Source: Acidianus brierleyi (GTDB lineage Archaea > Thermoproteota > Thermoprotei_A > Sulfolobales > Sulfolobaceae). From it: DNA of 64,000 nucleotides. Positions 37,529 to 47,850 of the stretch are shown piece by piece. The stretch is taken from the NCBI RefSeq assembly GCF_003201835.2, contig NZ_CP029289.2:2488501-2552500 (forward strand). Reading direction: 5' to 3'. The translations under genes were made by a program, and so were the position numbers. Numbering within the stretch: the stretch's first letter is position 1; the number at the start of each line of letters is the position of its first letter. The notes beneath the pieces were generated by a model, which ran no database searches, was not told the DNA's origin, and worked only from the letters and a program-made list of their open reading frames with translations.

Positions 37529-39106
37529 TTACTGCGGTTTTGCTGACAATCTTATTAACCAATAAATAGCTTTTATAATTCCTACGGTGTTATTTAAATT
37601 TATTTTAGAGAATGTCTTAGAATATTCCCCTTTTGTTTCTTTAAGATTCCTGAATATATCGTCAATACTTGAAAATGTTTTATTAATCATCGTTTTCACC
37701 ACGTTTCTTACAAATTTATTTCTAATTCCTCCTGTAAGTATTGGAATCAAATCCCTAGTTACCTTAAAATTATAATTCCAAGACATATAAAGTAGATCCC
37801 AATAGCCCTCAGGCAATGTCTCAGGTTTAGGATATGGGTTTTTAGAAATGTACGAAGTAGATATTGGAATAACGGGTAAAGGAAAGACCCAAGCAGTAAA
37901 TTTATGATCAATAATTGACTGAACCAAATCCATACTCTCTCTAACGTCCTCCTCAGTTTCTTCTGGATATCCAATAGTCATAGTATAGCAAGGATATATG
38001 TAATAATTATTCATAATACCAGTAGCGTCAATAATTATATTCTTCCAATCCTTAGGAGTCCAAGGGAAAGCTTTAGCGGACATATATTTCTCAAATATTT
38101 TTTGACTGCCTGTTTCCAATCCAACTACTGGAGCTGCAGCTCTATCCACATCATACCTTGTTATTTCAGAAATAGCCTTAACTGTCTTAGGACTCTCCCT
38201 TACAGCTGGAGCAGAAATATGTGGAAACCATATACCGTCTACGCCCATTGCCATGACTTCTGAAAACAGTTTAACTATAGCCTCATGATTAGTCCTTAAC
38301 TTTGAGGAACCATAAAGCATTACATCGTCAGTTATGAACTCAACTCTCCTCCATCCACCTTTAATATTAACCTCAACTTCCTTCTTAATTACGTCTATAG
38401 GTATAGATCTAAAACTCTCTGGAGTTATAGAACAGAATTTACATCCTCTAGGGCACCCCCTCGTAATCTGAACTTCTCCTAGCCTAGCTGGATTCTTAAT
38501 AGGCGGTATATCATCTACTTTAGGATCCTTTCCCCTTACTACCTGAGGAACGTCTTCGTTCTCTATCATTCCTTTAATAACTTTTGGTAAATCTACTTCT
38601 GCGTCCCTTAAAAATACTACATCTATCCATTCCGGTTTCCTTAAACTTAATTCCCAAGCTCCTGGGCCTCCAGCTATAACCTTAAAATTAAACTTTCCTT
38701 TAAGGTCAGAGATCTTTTGCCCTAGTTCATCGAAAAATTGAGCCGTCCATGTTGGTCCTCCACCAAAAAGAAAACTAAGCTTCGCACTCACTGGATTCAG
38801 TCCAAAAGGATCATGAACAGTAATTCCTAGAATTCTCGTCTTTCCTGCAAATTTTTCTATTTTTTCTGGAGGAATAACTGCTACATTAAATCCTGATTCT
38901 GAAAGGAGAGATTCTATTTTCCTTAGTGCGTAAGGAGCATATAACGCTTTTCCTTCCTTATCCGTCTTTACTTTAGGAGTGAAGAATTTATCCATGAAGA
39001 ATCTTGGTACTAACCTAGACGGCATACAGGCTACATATCCTAGGACACTGGATCCACCGTAATCCGTGAAAGATCCTCTATCTGCTGAGAGGATTACGTC
39101 ATACAT
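37529..39106 (-). CDS. B12-binding radical SAM protein (GDGT ring synthase-like?)
   Basis: 525 residues. The N-terminal half is a B12-binding-like Rossmann domain (GITVHDPFGLNPVSAKL, VIAGGPGAWELSL). The radical SAM cluster is in ITRGCPRGCKFCSI (C-x3-C-x2-C). A helical C-terminal tail follows. Sulfolobales membrane-lipid enzymes GrsA/GrsB (which insert cyclopentane rings into tetraether lipids) are radical SAM proteins of this size and layout, but I cannot separate them from related B12-radical SAM enzymes by eye. Monocistronic; ATG 39106. Confidence 0.7.
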   Translation of the reverse strand: MYDVILSADRGSFTDYGGSSVLGYVACMPSRLVPRFFMDKFFTPKVKTDKEGKALYAPYALRKIESLLSESGFNVAVIPPEKIEKFAGKTRILGITVHDPFGLNPVSAKLSFLFGGGPTWTAQFFDELGQKISDLKGKFNFKVIAGGPGAWELSLRKPEWIDVVFLRDAEVDLPKVIKGMIENEDVPQVVRGKDPKVDDIPPIKNPARLGEVQITRGCPRGCKFCSITPESFRSIPIDVIKKEVEVNIKGGWRRVEFITDDVMLYGSSKLRTNHEAIVKLFSEVMAMGVDGIWFPHISAPAVRESPKTVKAISEITRYDVDRAAAPVVGLETGSQKIFEKYMSAKAFPWTPKDWKNIIIDATGIMNNYYIYPCYTMTIGYPEETEEDVRESMDLVQSIIDHKFTAWVFPLPVIPISTSYISKNPYPKPETLPEGYWDLLYMSWNYNFKVTRDLIPILTGGIRNKFVRNVVKTMINKTFSSIDDIFRNLKETKGEYSKTFSKINLNNTVGIIKAIYWLIRLSAKPQ

Positions 39107-39408
39107 AATGTAAAAATAGATATATCTAAAAAATAAACGTTTCTATAAAAAGTGTTTAAACTACGATTGAAGAAAAATTTTTAAATTCAGTAGATTGAGA
39201 ACGTATTTTATAATTTTTAAAAAAGTTCGATTACGAAATAACTCGTTTTCCAACATCGTTAAGATTTTAAAAGCAATAAATCATTTTACTTATCTATAAT
39301 TAGGTTCACTAAAGAATTTGTATTCCCATAAATTTATTTAGCAAATTATATTTCTTAATGAAAAAGATTATCAAAAAGTTTTTAAGCTAAAAAATATTTC
39401 AATTATAT
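39107..39408. other. Divergent intergenic region
   Basis: About 300 bp, AT-rich, between the radical SAM gene and the DUF973 gene. It presumably holds both promoters. No gene, repeat or hairpin recognised. Confidence 0.4.
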
Positions 39409-40280
39409 ATGAGTTTTACTCAAATCCTCAAAATGAAATACAAGGGATAGAAAATCTTAGAAACGGATCGCTTTACTTAATAATATCAGCATTATTGTTT
39501 ATTGTAGGAGACTTTATAATATTTACTGTACTTGGAGCTATTGTAGTATATATAATATCATTTGTATTTGTATTCCTAGCATATTCTAGACTTAGAGCAG
39601 GATTCGGAATATTGCAAAGTAATGGAAAAAATACCGGTTTAGGAAGAACTGGAGCCACTTTACTGTTAGTAGGTATGATATTGGACGTTATCGGCGCAAT
39701 ACTCCTATTAGTGTTCGTGGGCATAGCGTTCTTAGCAATAGGTGCAATAATAGTAATTATAGGAGAAATACTAGTAGGAATAGGATTATATAATACAGGA
39801 AATGCATATAATGACGGCTTACTTAAAATAGGAGGTATATTAGTAGCAATCATCGTAACGGCTTTCATAGGTTACATTTTAGCATACGTAAGTTTAGGTG
39901 GTATATTAGATAAGCTCAAGAGTGGGTCTTTCGTACCTTCACCAACTTATAGTCAACCAGGTACGCAATATCCTGGAACACAACCAACGTTCTCCCAACC
40001 AAGCAATATATACCAAATAGGTACCGGCAATTTAAAGGCCAACGGAGAAGCTTACGTAGCAATTTATTCCCCTACTCCTATTCAAATAGTTTCAGCAGAA
40101 ATAGTAGGAACATCGATGATAAGCTCATCTATAACTCCAAATCTTCTATCGCCTGGAAGCAATAATGTTACGATAAACTTCGGAACAATAACTGGATTAT
40201 TGCCAAATAACACATATACAATAAAACTTACTTTAGCAAATGGACAGACTATTGATACTATTGTTGCCTATCAACCATAA
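39409..40280 (+). CDS. DUF973-family membrane protein, possible 5' frame break
   Basis: The main frame (from at least 39441) reads GIENLRNGSLYLIISALLFI and continues through five membrane helices to a soluble domain (IGTGNLKANGEAYVAIYS to TLANGQTIDTIVA), matching the 264-residue paralogue at 7944-8738. The only ATG in the right place (39409) is in another frame: it starts MSFTQ and would connect to NPQNEIQGIENL after adding one base near 39421. In the main frame the first canonical start is a TTG inside the first helix (39495). It may be a sequencing error or a mild 5' mutation. Function unknown. Confidence 0.6.
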
Positions 40281-40659
40281 TGTCAATAACTAACACAAAT
40301 ACTATGTTTCGCAAATACCCATAAATCTAAATTATGCTCATTTTTTAACTATAATAACTATTTTTATGGAAGCTATAGTTATACTATGAATTCTAATTCC
40401 TTTCTTATTCCCCAAATCAGTAAAACATTCCATAATCTACTTCAACATTAAAAACTTAAGAAATCCCTAGAACTATTATTTCTTTTAACTCCACTTTATT
40501 CCTATTTATAAGAACTGTAATATCCCAAAGATTTTTACAGAAATCATGCACTAATTTTAGGAATAGCTACTTTTTTTAAAAAAAAATGAATCATCCAGAT
40601 TCTTTAATTTTAGGTTTATGGGACTCAATAGTTCTAGGAGAATTCATTTTTAATTAGGA
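40281..40659. other. Non-coding stretch
   Basis: About 380 bp of AT-rich sequence after the DUF973 gene. No open frame with codon character, no repeat seen. Confidence 0.35.
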
Positions 40660-40829
40660 TATATGTTACCAATCAGTCTATCATTTATTATCTTATTAGG
40701 ATTATCAATGGTTATTTTAAGAGAAATGTAGGAATAGGATTATATAACTCAGGAAATGAATACAATGAAAAACTAACTAAAATTAACGGAATTATGGTAT
40801 CAACCCAGTCTCATAAGGGGATACTGTAG
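40660..40829 (+). pseudogene. Decayed DUF973 fragment
   Basis: Residual frames encode LLGLSMVILRE and then, in another frame from 40725, GIGLYNSGNEYNEKLTKING. This corresponds to GIGLYNTGNAYNDGLLKIGG of the intact gene just upstream. The match ends where a mobile-element fragment begins (about 40803). It is therefore the remains of a tandem duplicate broken by frameshift, deletion and insertion. Confidence 0.6.
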
Positions 40830-41147
40830 GCTCACTGCTCGGAGTCGGAACGATCCTCATTGTCTTTGTAGAAATATAAAAAATCTAATATGGTACTTGG
40901 AAATTTATAAAAATTATCATATAATTATCTAACTAATTACATTAAATCTTTACGAACCACTAATAACAAATAAAAATTATTTTTACTAATTAGATTTTGG
41001 GTCTACCGTAACCAAGGCGGTGACGCTTACTCCGTCAGTGACTGCCATTAAGAGAATATTCGAAAAAAGAAGTATTAAGCCTTACAAAGGGGGCTATCTA
41101 TCTCCACGGAGTCTTCCGCTCCCTTTGAACCCCTGATCATAATAAAG
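40803..41147 (+). mobile_element. Degenerate IS200/IS605-like copy F with an ISH3-like end
   Basis: Two eroded pieces in opposite orientation. 40803-40868 matches the family interior on the minus strand (GGATACTGTAGGCTCAC, then GGAGTCGGAACGATCC). 41009-41147 matches the plus strand from the GACGCTTACTCCGTCAGTG region to the right-end hairpin and terminus. Directly before the second piece lies GATTTTGGGTCTACCG (40993-41008) followed by TAAC: the terminal repeat and target duplication of the ISH3-like element seen intact at 48441-49651. It records an older insertion of the same kind. Confidence 0.6.
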
Positions 41148-41235
41148 TCTTATAGTGCAAACTTACAAGATTTTTGGCTCTTTACAGACAATATTCAACG
41201 AACAAAATTTAATATATGGATTTTTTATATCACTT

Positions 41236-43434
41236 ATGAAAGCTTACAAGATAATTTTTTCTGGTATAGTTCAAGGTGTAGGATTCAGGCCATTTATTTA
41301 TAGAATAGCTGTTAAATCAGGAGTAAGAGGATACGTAAGGAATTTAGGAGGAAGCGAAGTAGAAGTCAAGATTGTAGGAAAAGAAGAAAATATAGCAGAA
41401 TTCATGTCATTATTTTTCTTAAAATTACCTTCTCCTGCAAAAATAGAAAAAATTATAGTAGAAGATAGTGAAATAGAGAATTTTAAGGAATTCCAGATTT
41501 TAAAGAGCGGGAGCACAATTAAGGAAGTTGGAGAAATACCTCCGGACTTATCAGTATGTGACGAATGCATGAAGGAAGTTTTAAACGAAAAAGACAGACA
41601 TTACATGTATCCATTTAATAGTTGCGCATACTGCGGACCAAAGTTTTCAATAATATATAAGTTACCCTACGATAGAGAAAACACTTCCATGAAAGATTTT
41701 CCTATGTGTTCTTCTTGTCAGAAAGAATATGAAGATCCGGAAAACGAAAGAAGATTTGACGCTCAAGGAATAAGCTGTCCAATTTGTGGACCTAAATTAT
41801 TTCTCGAAGATATTAAAGGAGAAAGAATAGAAGGAGATCCTATAGCCCTTACTGCAAAGCTCATAGAAGAAGGAAAAATAGTAGCAATTAAAGGCATTGG
41901 AGGATTCCACATAGCTATAGATCCGTTTAACGATGATGTAATTATAAGACTAAGAGAAAGAAAAAAGAGACCACAACAACCTTTTGCCCTCATGGCAATC
42001 TCTACTGATGTCATAAAGAAATACGCAGAAGTGTCGGAAATAGAAGAAGAAATTCTACGTTCGCCGGAAAGACCAATATTACTACTCAAAAAAAGAGAAT
42101 CAATTTCAAAATACATTTCCCCAGGATTGGACAGAGATGGATTTTTCCTTTATTATACTCCTCTACATTATCTCCTCCTCAACTCTCTGAAGAATAAAAT
42201 TTCAGTGATGACAAGCGGAAATATTCACGGCTTACCTATGTGCATTGACGAAGAATGTGTTAAAGATAAATTGAAAGACGTTGTGGATTACGTACTTTAC
42301 CATAATAGGAAAATTGTTCACAGAGTTGACGATAGCGTAATGAGGATCTCATCACGAAGGATAATTATGTTACGAAGAAGTAGAGGATTTGCACCTACAT
42401 GGATAAGAATAAAGAAGAAGGTGGAGCCAACAATAGCTTTAGGAGCAGAACTTCAAAACACTGGAGCAATAGCTTTTGACGATAAGGTTATACTCACACC
42501 TTATGTTGGAGATACTGACAAACTGGAAAACTTAGAAGAAATGGAAAACAGTATAAGGTTCCTTTTAAATACCTATTCAATAAAACCTAAATATGTAATA
42601 GCAGATAAAAATCCAGCTTATCAAAGCCTCAGACTAGCTAAAAAATTTTCAGAAGAATTTTCGGCTGAATTTTATCAAGTTCAGCACCATTTTGCTCATG
42701 GGTTAAGCGTAGCTGCAGAAAAAGGAGTAGATGAGGGAGTAATAATAGCTATAGACGGAATAGGTTATGGAGACGATGGAAACGGTTGGGGAGGTGAGAT
42801 AATAAAATTTGAAGGAAGTAAATATTCAAGAGAATATCACTTAAGGTATGTTAATTACGCAGGAGGAGACATAAACGCAAAGAAGCCCGATAGAATGTTA
42901 GCTTTATTCCTATCTAATTTCCTTTCGTGGGAAGAAATAAAAAAACATGTAAAACTATCTGAAAAAGAAATAAAAATCCTAGAAATGCAATCAAAAAAAT
43001 CGTCATTGTATACCTCAAGTGTTGGAAGATTTCTTGACGCAGTTTCGGCATTTTTAGATGTTTGCCATGAAAGAACATATGAAGGAGAACCTGCAATAAA
43101 ACTTGAGGCGATGAAAGGAAGAATATTAGATTTCGATTTCCCTATAAAAGGAGAAGAAATAGACACAATAGAAGCGTTCAAATGGTTTTTAAACAATAAT
43201 TTAAGGAAAGAGGATATTGCTACAACCCTACAATATAAGCTAGGAGAAGCATTAGTTAATGCTGCCGAGAGACTGAATCCGGAAAGAATCTTAGTTTCCG
43301 GAGGAGCTTCAGTAAACGAATATATATTAAAAGGTATATTAGACAACGCAAAAGCGGAAGTGTTAACGCTCAGTAAAGTTCCACCAGGAGACGGCGGAAT
43401 ATCTTTAGGTCAAAGTTACTTTAAAGTGTTGTAA
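41236..43434 (+). CDS. hypF: Carbamoyltransferase HypF (hydrogenase maturation)
   Basis: 732 residues from ATG 41236; the frame opens at 41155 but the acylphosphatase domain starts right after this ATG, and a TATA-like run (about 41208-41218) fits a leaderless start. Domains in order: acylphosphatase (GIVQGVGFRPF), two zinc fingers (CDECMKEV...CAYCGP and CSSCQKEY...CPICGP), a YrdC-like domain (GIGGFHIAID...RKKRPQQPFA), and the Kae1-like C-terminal part (QHHFAHGLSVAAE, VSGGASVNEYIL). HypF makes the cyanide ligands of NiFe hydrogenases from carbamoyl phosphate. No hydrogenase genes are in the window. The CRISPR trailer begins 17 bp after its stop. Confidence 0.95.
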   Translation: MKAYKIIFSGIVQGVGFRPFIYRIAVKSGVRGYVRNLGGSEVEVKIVGKEENIAEFMSLFFLKLPSPAKIEKIIVEDSEIENFKEFQILKSGSTIKEVGEIPPDLSVCDECMKEVLNEKDRHYMYPFNSCAYCGPKFSIIYKLPYDRENTSMKDFPMCSSCQKEYEDPENERRFDAQGISCPICGPKLFLEDIKGERIEGDPIALTAKLIEEGKIVAIKGIGGFHIAIDPFNDDVIIRLRERKKRPQQPFALMAISTDVIKKYAEVSEIEEEILRSPERPILLLKKRESISKYISPGLDRDGFFLYYTPLHYLLLNSLKNKISVMTSGNIHGLPMCIDEECVKDKLKDVVDYVLYHNRKIVHRVDDSVMRISSRRIIMLRRSRGFAPTWIRIKKKVEPTIALGAELQNTGAIAFDDKVILTPYVGDTDKLENLEEMENSIRFLLNTYSIKPKYVIADKNPAYQSLRLAKKFSEEFSAEFYQVQHHFAHGLSVAAEKGVDEGVIIAIDGIGYGDDGNGWGGEIIKFEGSKYSREYHLRYVNYAGGDINAKKPDRMLALFLSNFLSWEEIKKHVKLSEKEIKILEMQSKKSSLYTSSVGRFLDAVSAFLDVCHERTYEGEPAIKLEAMKGRILDFDFPIKGEEIDTIEAFKWFLNNNLRKEDIATTLQYKLGEALVNAAERLNPERILVSGGASVNEYILKGILDNAKAEVLTLSKVPPGDGGISLGQSYFKVL

Positions 43435-43451
43435 TATTCTATCGGATATAT

Positions 43452-46400
43452 CTTTCAATTCCTTTTTGGATGAAACTCCACTTTTTCGTAATTTCTCATA
43501 AAGCATTTAAAGATTTCTTTCAATTCCTTTTTGGATGAAACCCCGGCGAAGAGCCCTTGCTGGGCTCTCCCGGGTACGAGGACTTTCAATTCCTTTTTGG
43601 ATGAAACGTAGTTTAGGCGTAGAGTTGGAGGGCGTTATGCCCTACTTTCAATTCCTTTTTGGATGAAACTGCGTTGGTATGCAGAAATATTGCCTATAGT
43701 TACCGAAGACTTTCAATTCCTTTTTGGATGAAACAAATATTCAAACTGATAACGGCGGAATATATTTAGCTTACTCTTTCAATTCCTTTTTGGATGAAAC
43801 GTATGGTATTATCAAATGGTGAAAAAAATGGGAAACGAAACCTTTCAATTCCTTTTTGGATAAAACTTGAGGACTTCCAGGGGGGATATTACTATATCCC
43901 CTACAACTTTCAATTCCTTCTTGGATAAAACTTATTCAACACCTGCAGCAAGGTATCCAGCTAATTCAACTTTCAATTCCTTCTTGGATGAAACAAAAGG
44001 TCTAATTCAAAGAAAGAGCGTAAAGGATATCATAAACTTTCAATTCCTTCTTGGATGAAACATTGTAAATGGGTTTAGCCCAAGCATGTTAAGTCAAAAT
44101 TCCTTTCAATTCCTTCTTGGATGAAACTTATGAGTTTAAGAGAGACGCCATAAGGAAGCTAATGGAAAAATACTTTCAATTCCTTCTTGGATGAAACAAT
44201 GAATAAGTATGTGACAAACGGGTTCAGCCCGAGTATGATACTTTCAATTCCTTCTTGGATGAAACATACTATACGTATCGTATGACGACGGGTTTGAAAA
44301 AGACTTCTTTCAATTCCTTCTTGGATGAAACACATGATGAATATGAACCGTTTGCAAGCGCTAAATTAGAAATCTTTCAATTCCTTCTTGGATGAAACCT
44401 GAGGTTATTGTCTTAAAACTTAATGATTTTGATAAGATAACTTTCAATTCCTTCTTGGATGAAACTTCTTCTCCTCCGACATGTCTCATTCACCTCTCAT
44501 ATTTAACACTTTCAATTCCTTCTTGGATGAAACCTGTTTATTTCTTTTAATTCCAATAGATTTTTTGTACTGATTCTTTCAATTCCTTCTTGGATGAAAC
44601 CATTTAAATATTAGTTAGGTCTTAATGTAACATGATAAACACTTTCAATTCCTTCTTGGATGAAACAAGTGATGGCAAGGGAAGGCACAAAAATGATGAG
44701 TATTGACTTTCAATTCCTTCTTGGATGAAACCTTATATCATTCGGCTGTTCCTCTGGGGTCTATAGAAAAACCTTTCAATTCCTTCTTGGATGAAACTAC
44801 AATACGGTTCATTACCAGACGCGTTAATAAAATCACTTTCAATTCCTTCTTGGATGAAACTCAAAATAAGTCAAATTTAGATCAACAATTAAATCAAATT
44901 TTCTTTCAATTCCTTCTTGGATGAAACTAAAATCAAGGGGGGAAATATGGTTGAGTTTAACAAAGCGGCTTTCAATTCCTTCTTGGATGAAACATATCGA
45001 TTTGTCACATAAGAATTTTGACTTTTTAACTTTCAATTCCTTCTTGGATGAAACGTCCCTAAGTGAATTACTTAGGGACATAGTGTTTGAATATATCTTT
45101 CAATTCCTTCTTGGATGAAACTTCCCAAAGAATGCCAATGGGTGGCGGAGCTGGAAAAAATTCTTTCAATTCCTTCTTGGATGAAACATAAATTCATTAA
45201 CTACCGTAACCGTTGGGCAATATATAACTGCCTTTCAATTCCTTCTTGGATGAAACCTTAAAGAAATTGCAAATTGGGTTGGGGCAAGATCATTTAGCTT
45301 TCAATTCCTTCTTGGATGAAACATAATGACATACTAGTAATAGTGTACCCAAGTCTGCATGATATCTTTCAATTCCTTCTTGGATGAAACCTACTGAGCT
45401 CGAAAGTTTTGGGTGTGCCTCTGGGGTCTATCTTTCAATTCCTTCTTGGATGAAACAGTAAGGACTTACAGTGCGGAAACCGGGAAACCGGTGGCCTTTC
45501 AATTCCTTCTTGGATGAAACTTGCTACCTTCATTTGTGAGCCACCTCAACGACAATTATTTCTTTCAATTCCTTCTTGGATGAAACAGGAGGACTATAAA
45601 CGCACTATATATTGACGTTGTAATGATCTTTCAATTCCTTCTTGGATGAAACACAAAAAGGGATGGAGGTTTTTTTACAACCTCCTAAAAAAGACTTTCA
45701 ATTCCTTCTTGGATGAAACTCTTCTGCTTCCATAAAATCATATCCAGCAAAAAGTTTTCGCTTTCAATTCCTTCTTGGATGAAACAGAAAAATTAAAGAT
45801 AAAATTAGCTAAAGAATAATAAATCTTTCAATTCCTTCTTGGATGAAACCTATTTAGTGTCACAATGCAACGACTGGTGTGCAGTTACAAACTTTCAATT
45901 CCTTCTTGGATGAAACAAGAAATAATTTTACAGTTGTGAGAAAAATTAAGCATAAAACTTTCAATTCCTTCTTGGATGAAACAAGGATACGAACGACAAA
46001 ACAGATCCAGCTATAACAAACGGCTTTCAATTCCTTCTTGGATGAAACACAACAACGACTTGAAGCAATTAGGTGACAACGATGATGAGTAACTTTCAAT
46101 TCCTTCTTGGATGAAACAAAAAATCGACGATCGTTTGGAAACCTGCCCGCTATAGAGCTTTCAATTCCTTCTTGGATGAAACATGAAATAAAATTACGAG
46201 AGTGAGAAATTTGATAAAGAGACTTTCAATTCCTTCTTGGATGAAACCTCAACTAAATAATAATAAAAGTAATACACTTCAAATGAACAGCTTTCAATTC
46301 CTTCTTGGATGAAACACAGCCGAACAGCAAATCTAGAGAATAACGAGACGGTAAACTTTCAATTCCTTCTTGGATGAAACCCAAAAATAGAACCGAAAAT

Positions 46401-47380
46401 GATAATGAAAACAATGAAAGAATACTTTCAATTCCTTCTTGGATGAAACCTATCTGGATTGATTTCGGTTCTTATAGAAATTAGACCTTTTTGTCTTTCA
46501 ATTCCTTCTTGGATGAAACTAGTAACGAGGCACCAACTACTAAGACTTCAGGAACACTTTCAATTCCTTCTTGGATGAAACTTTAGTCATTATATTACTA
46601 CTTTTACTTTAACGTAACGTAAAACTTTCAATTCCTTCTTGGATGAAACACAAAAAATGTAATTAAGTATATGCGTAAAAATAGAAGAAAAACTTTCAAT
46701 TCCTTCTTGGATGAAACAATAGAATTCTTTGTATTTTTATTTTTTTCGTTTTTTTATCTTTCAATTCCTTCTTGGATGAAACCTTTCAAAGTTTGTATTT
46801 GCGAAAATAGAATTAAAAATTTTTCTTTCAATTCCTTCTTGGATGAAACTTGATAAAGTATACTGCAAAGGTCTACATAATAATCATACAATCTTTCAAT
46901 TCCTTCTTGGATGAAACACTGTTGCGTTAGAAATTTTGCAAAATGAATTGGAATATACACTTTCAATTCCTTCTTGGATGAAACGCGGTTTTTCGGCTAA
47001 TAATCTGCCAAACGTCTACAAATTCTTTCAATTCATTCTTGGATGAAACTTAGAACGTAAGGGCGGAAAAGCTCCACTCATTGCAATCCAAACTTTCAAT
47101 TCCTTCTTGGATGAAACTCTGCAATATCGACAGTTGTCTATAGCAATATTTTCGTGACCTTTCAATTCCTTCTTGGATGAAACAAAAGGGTTAGTGGACA
47201 TCGATAAAGATAAAGCAAATAGACTTTCAATTCCTTCTTGGATGAAACGAACATTAGTAATAAAATATGAACCAAATTCAACATTATATATCTTTCAATT
47301 CCTTCTTGGATGAAACCATTTTTATCGATAATAATACAATAAAGTATATTGCTAGCTTTCAATTCCTTCTTGGATGAAAC
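43452..47380 (-). CRISPR. CRISPR array, 60 repeats and 59 spacers
   Basis: A 25-bp repeat (plus strand CTTTCAATTCC...GGATGAAAC) occurs 60 times with spacers of about 37-46 bp. On the minus strand each repeat ends in ATTGAAAG, the standard 8-nt crRNA handle of Sulfolobales, so the array is read right to left. Repeats 1-6 (43452-43800) have TTTTT at the centre, repeats 7-8 also or only have GATAAAAC, and from repeat 9 on the consensus TTCTT/GATGAAAC holds, with one more variant at repeat 55 (47025). The variant repeats at the left end mark the oldest, leader-distal side. No cas genes are in the window. Confidence 0.98.
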
Positions 47381-47850
47381 TGATGGATTTATATTCTGAT
47401 TTATATATTCTGAACAATAAACTTATAAACTTTTCTTTTATCTCCTTTCTTCTTCATGCGAACTAATTCGTTGTAATGATCTGACGTAGTTCTGTTCGCA
47501 TGGTCTGCTCGTGAAATTGAATGAATAGACAGCCTTTTAAACGTTCAATCTACACGTCTGATTTCGTCTTGTACGCATTGTAGCTCGAACTTTTACGTTT
47601 TTAATCTTCATGTTCACCTCCTACCTAGTAATGATAGTATTACAAAATTGTAATCCTACTTTTTTCAACATGATAGATTAATGTTTAATTCTTCTCGTCA
47701 TGTTCTTATCTTTTCAAGAGTTTAAGTAGGAAAATAAGGGTAATAATGAACATTTTTTCTCTTTTGTTTCCCTTTTTCTATCATCTTTTTATGGTATTCC
47801 CTTATTTTTCATTTTTTCTCTTTTTTCTCTCATCTTTCTCATAAGAACTG
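47381..47850 (-). promoter_or_regulatory. CRISPR leader
   Basis: AT-rich sequence adjoining the last intact repeat. A TATA-like ATTTATATATT (47399-47409) sits about 20 bp upstream of the first transcribed repeat, right for transcription starting at the repeat edge. Further upstream lie a 9-bp inverted repeat CATGCGAAC/GTTCGCATG (47455-47463 and 47494-47502) and, beyond about 47750, a strongly pyrimidine-rich plus strand. The inverted repeat may be a binding site for regulation or spacer integration. Confidence 0.65.
47537..47611 (-). CDS. Possible 24-aa small ORF with strong Shine-Dalgarno in the leader
   Basis: Within the leader, on the transcribed strand, GGAGGTGAAC is followed at once by ATG and 24 codons (MKIKNVKVRATMR, ending CRLNV). 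The basic peptide has no known relatives that I can name. The consensus ribosome site at ideal distance makes it more than a random frame, but leader DNA is usually non-coding. Confidence 0.25.
   Translation of the reverse strand: MKIKNVKVRATMRTRRNQTCRLNV

Noticed and set aside
42855..43346. 163-codon minus-strand frame inside hypF
   Set aside because: Antisense shadow of the well-supported Kae1-like domain of hypF.
43735..43775. Spacer 5 resembles the end of hypF (ACGGCGGAATAT...TTTAG)
   Set aside because: About 17 of 18 bases match but the rest of the spacer does not; both encode a Gly-Gly-Ile stretch, so chance or shared codon use is more likely than self-targeting.
43867..47362. Short frames inside the CRISPR array (for example 43867-44058, 44703-44924, 45860-46099, 46754-46966)
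   Set aside because: They repeat the translated CRISPR repeat (FNSFLDET or reverse) and are not genes.
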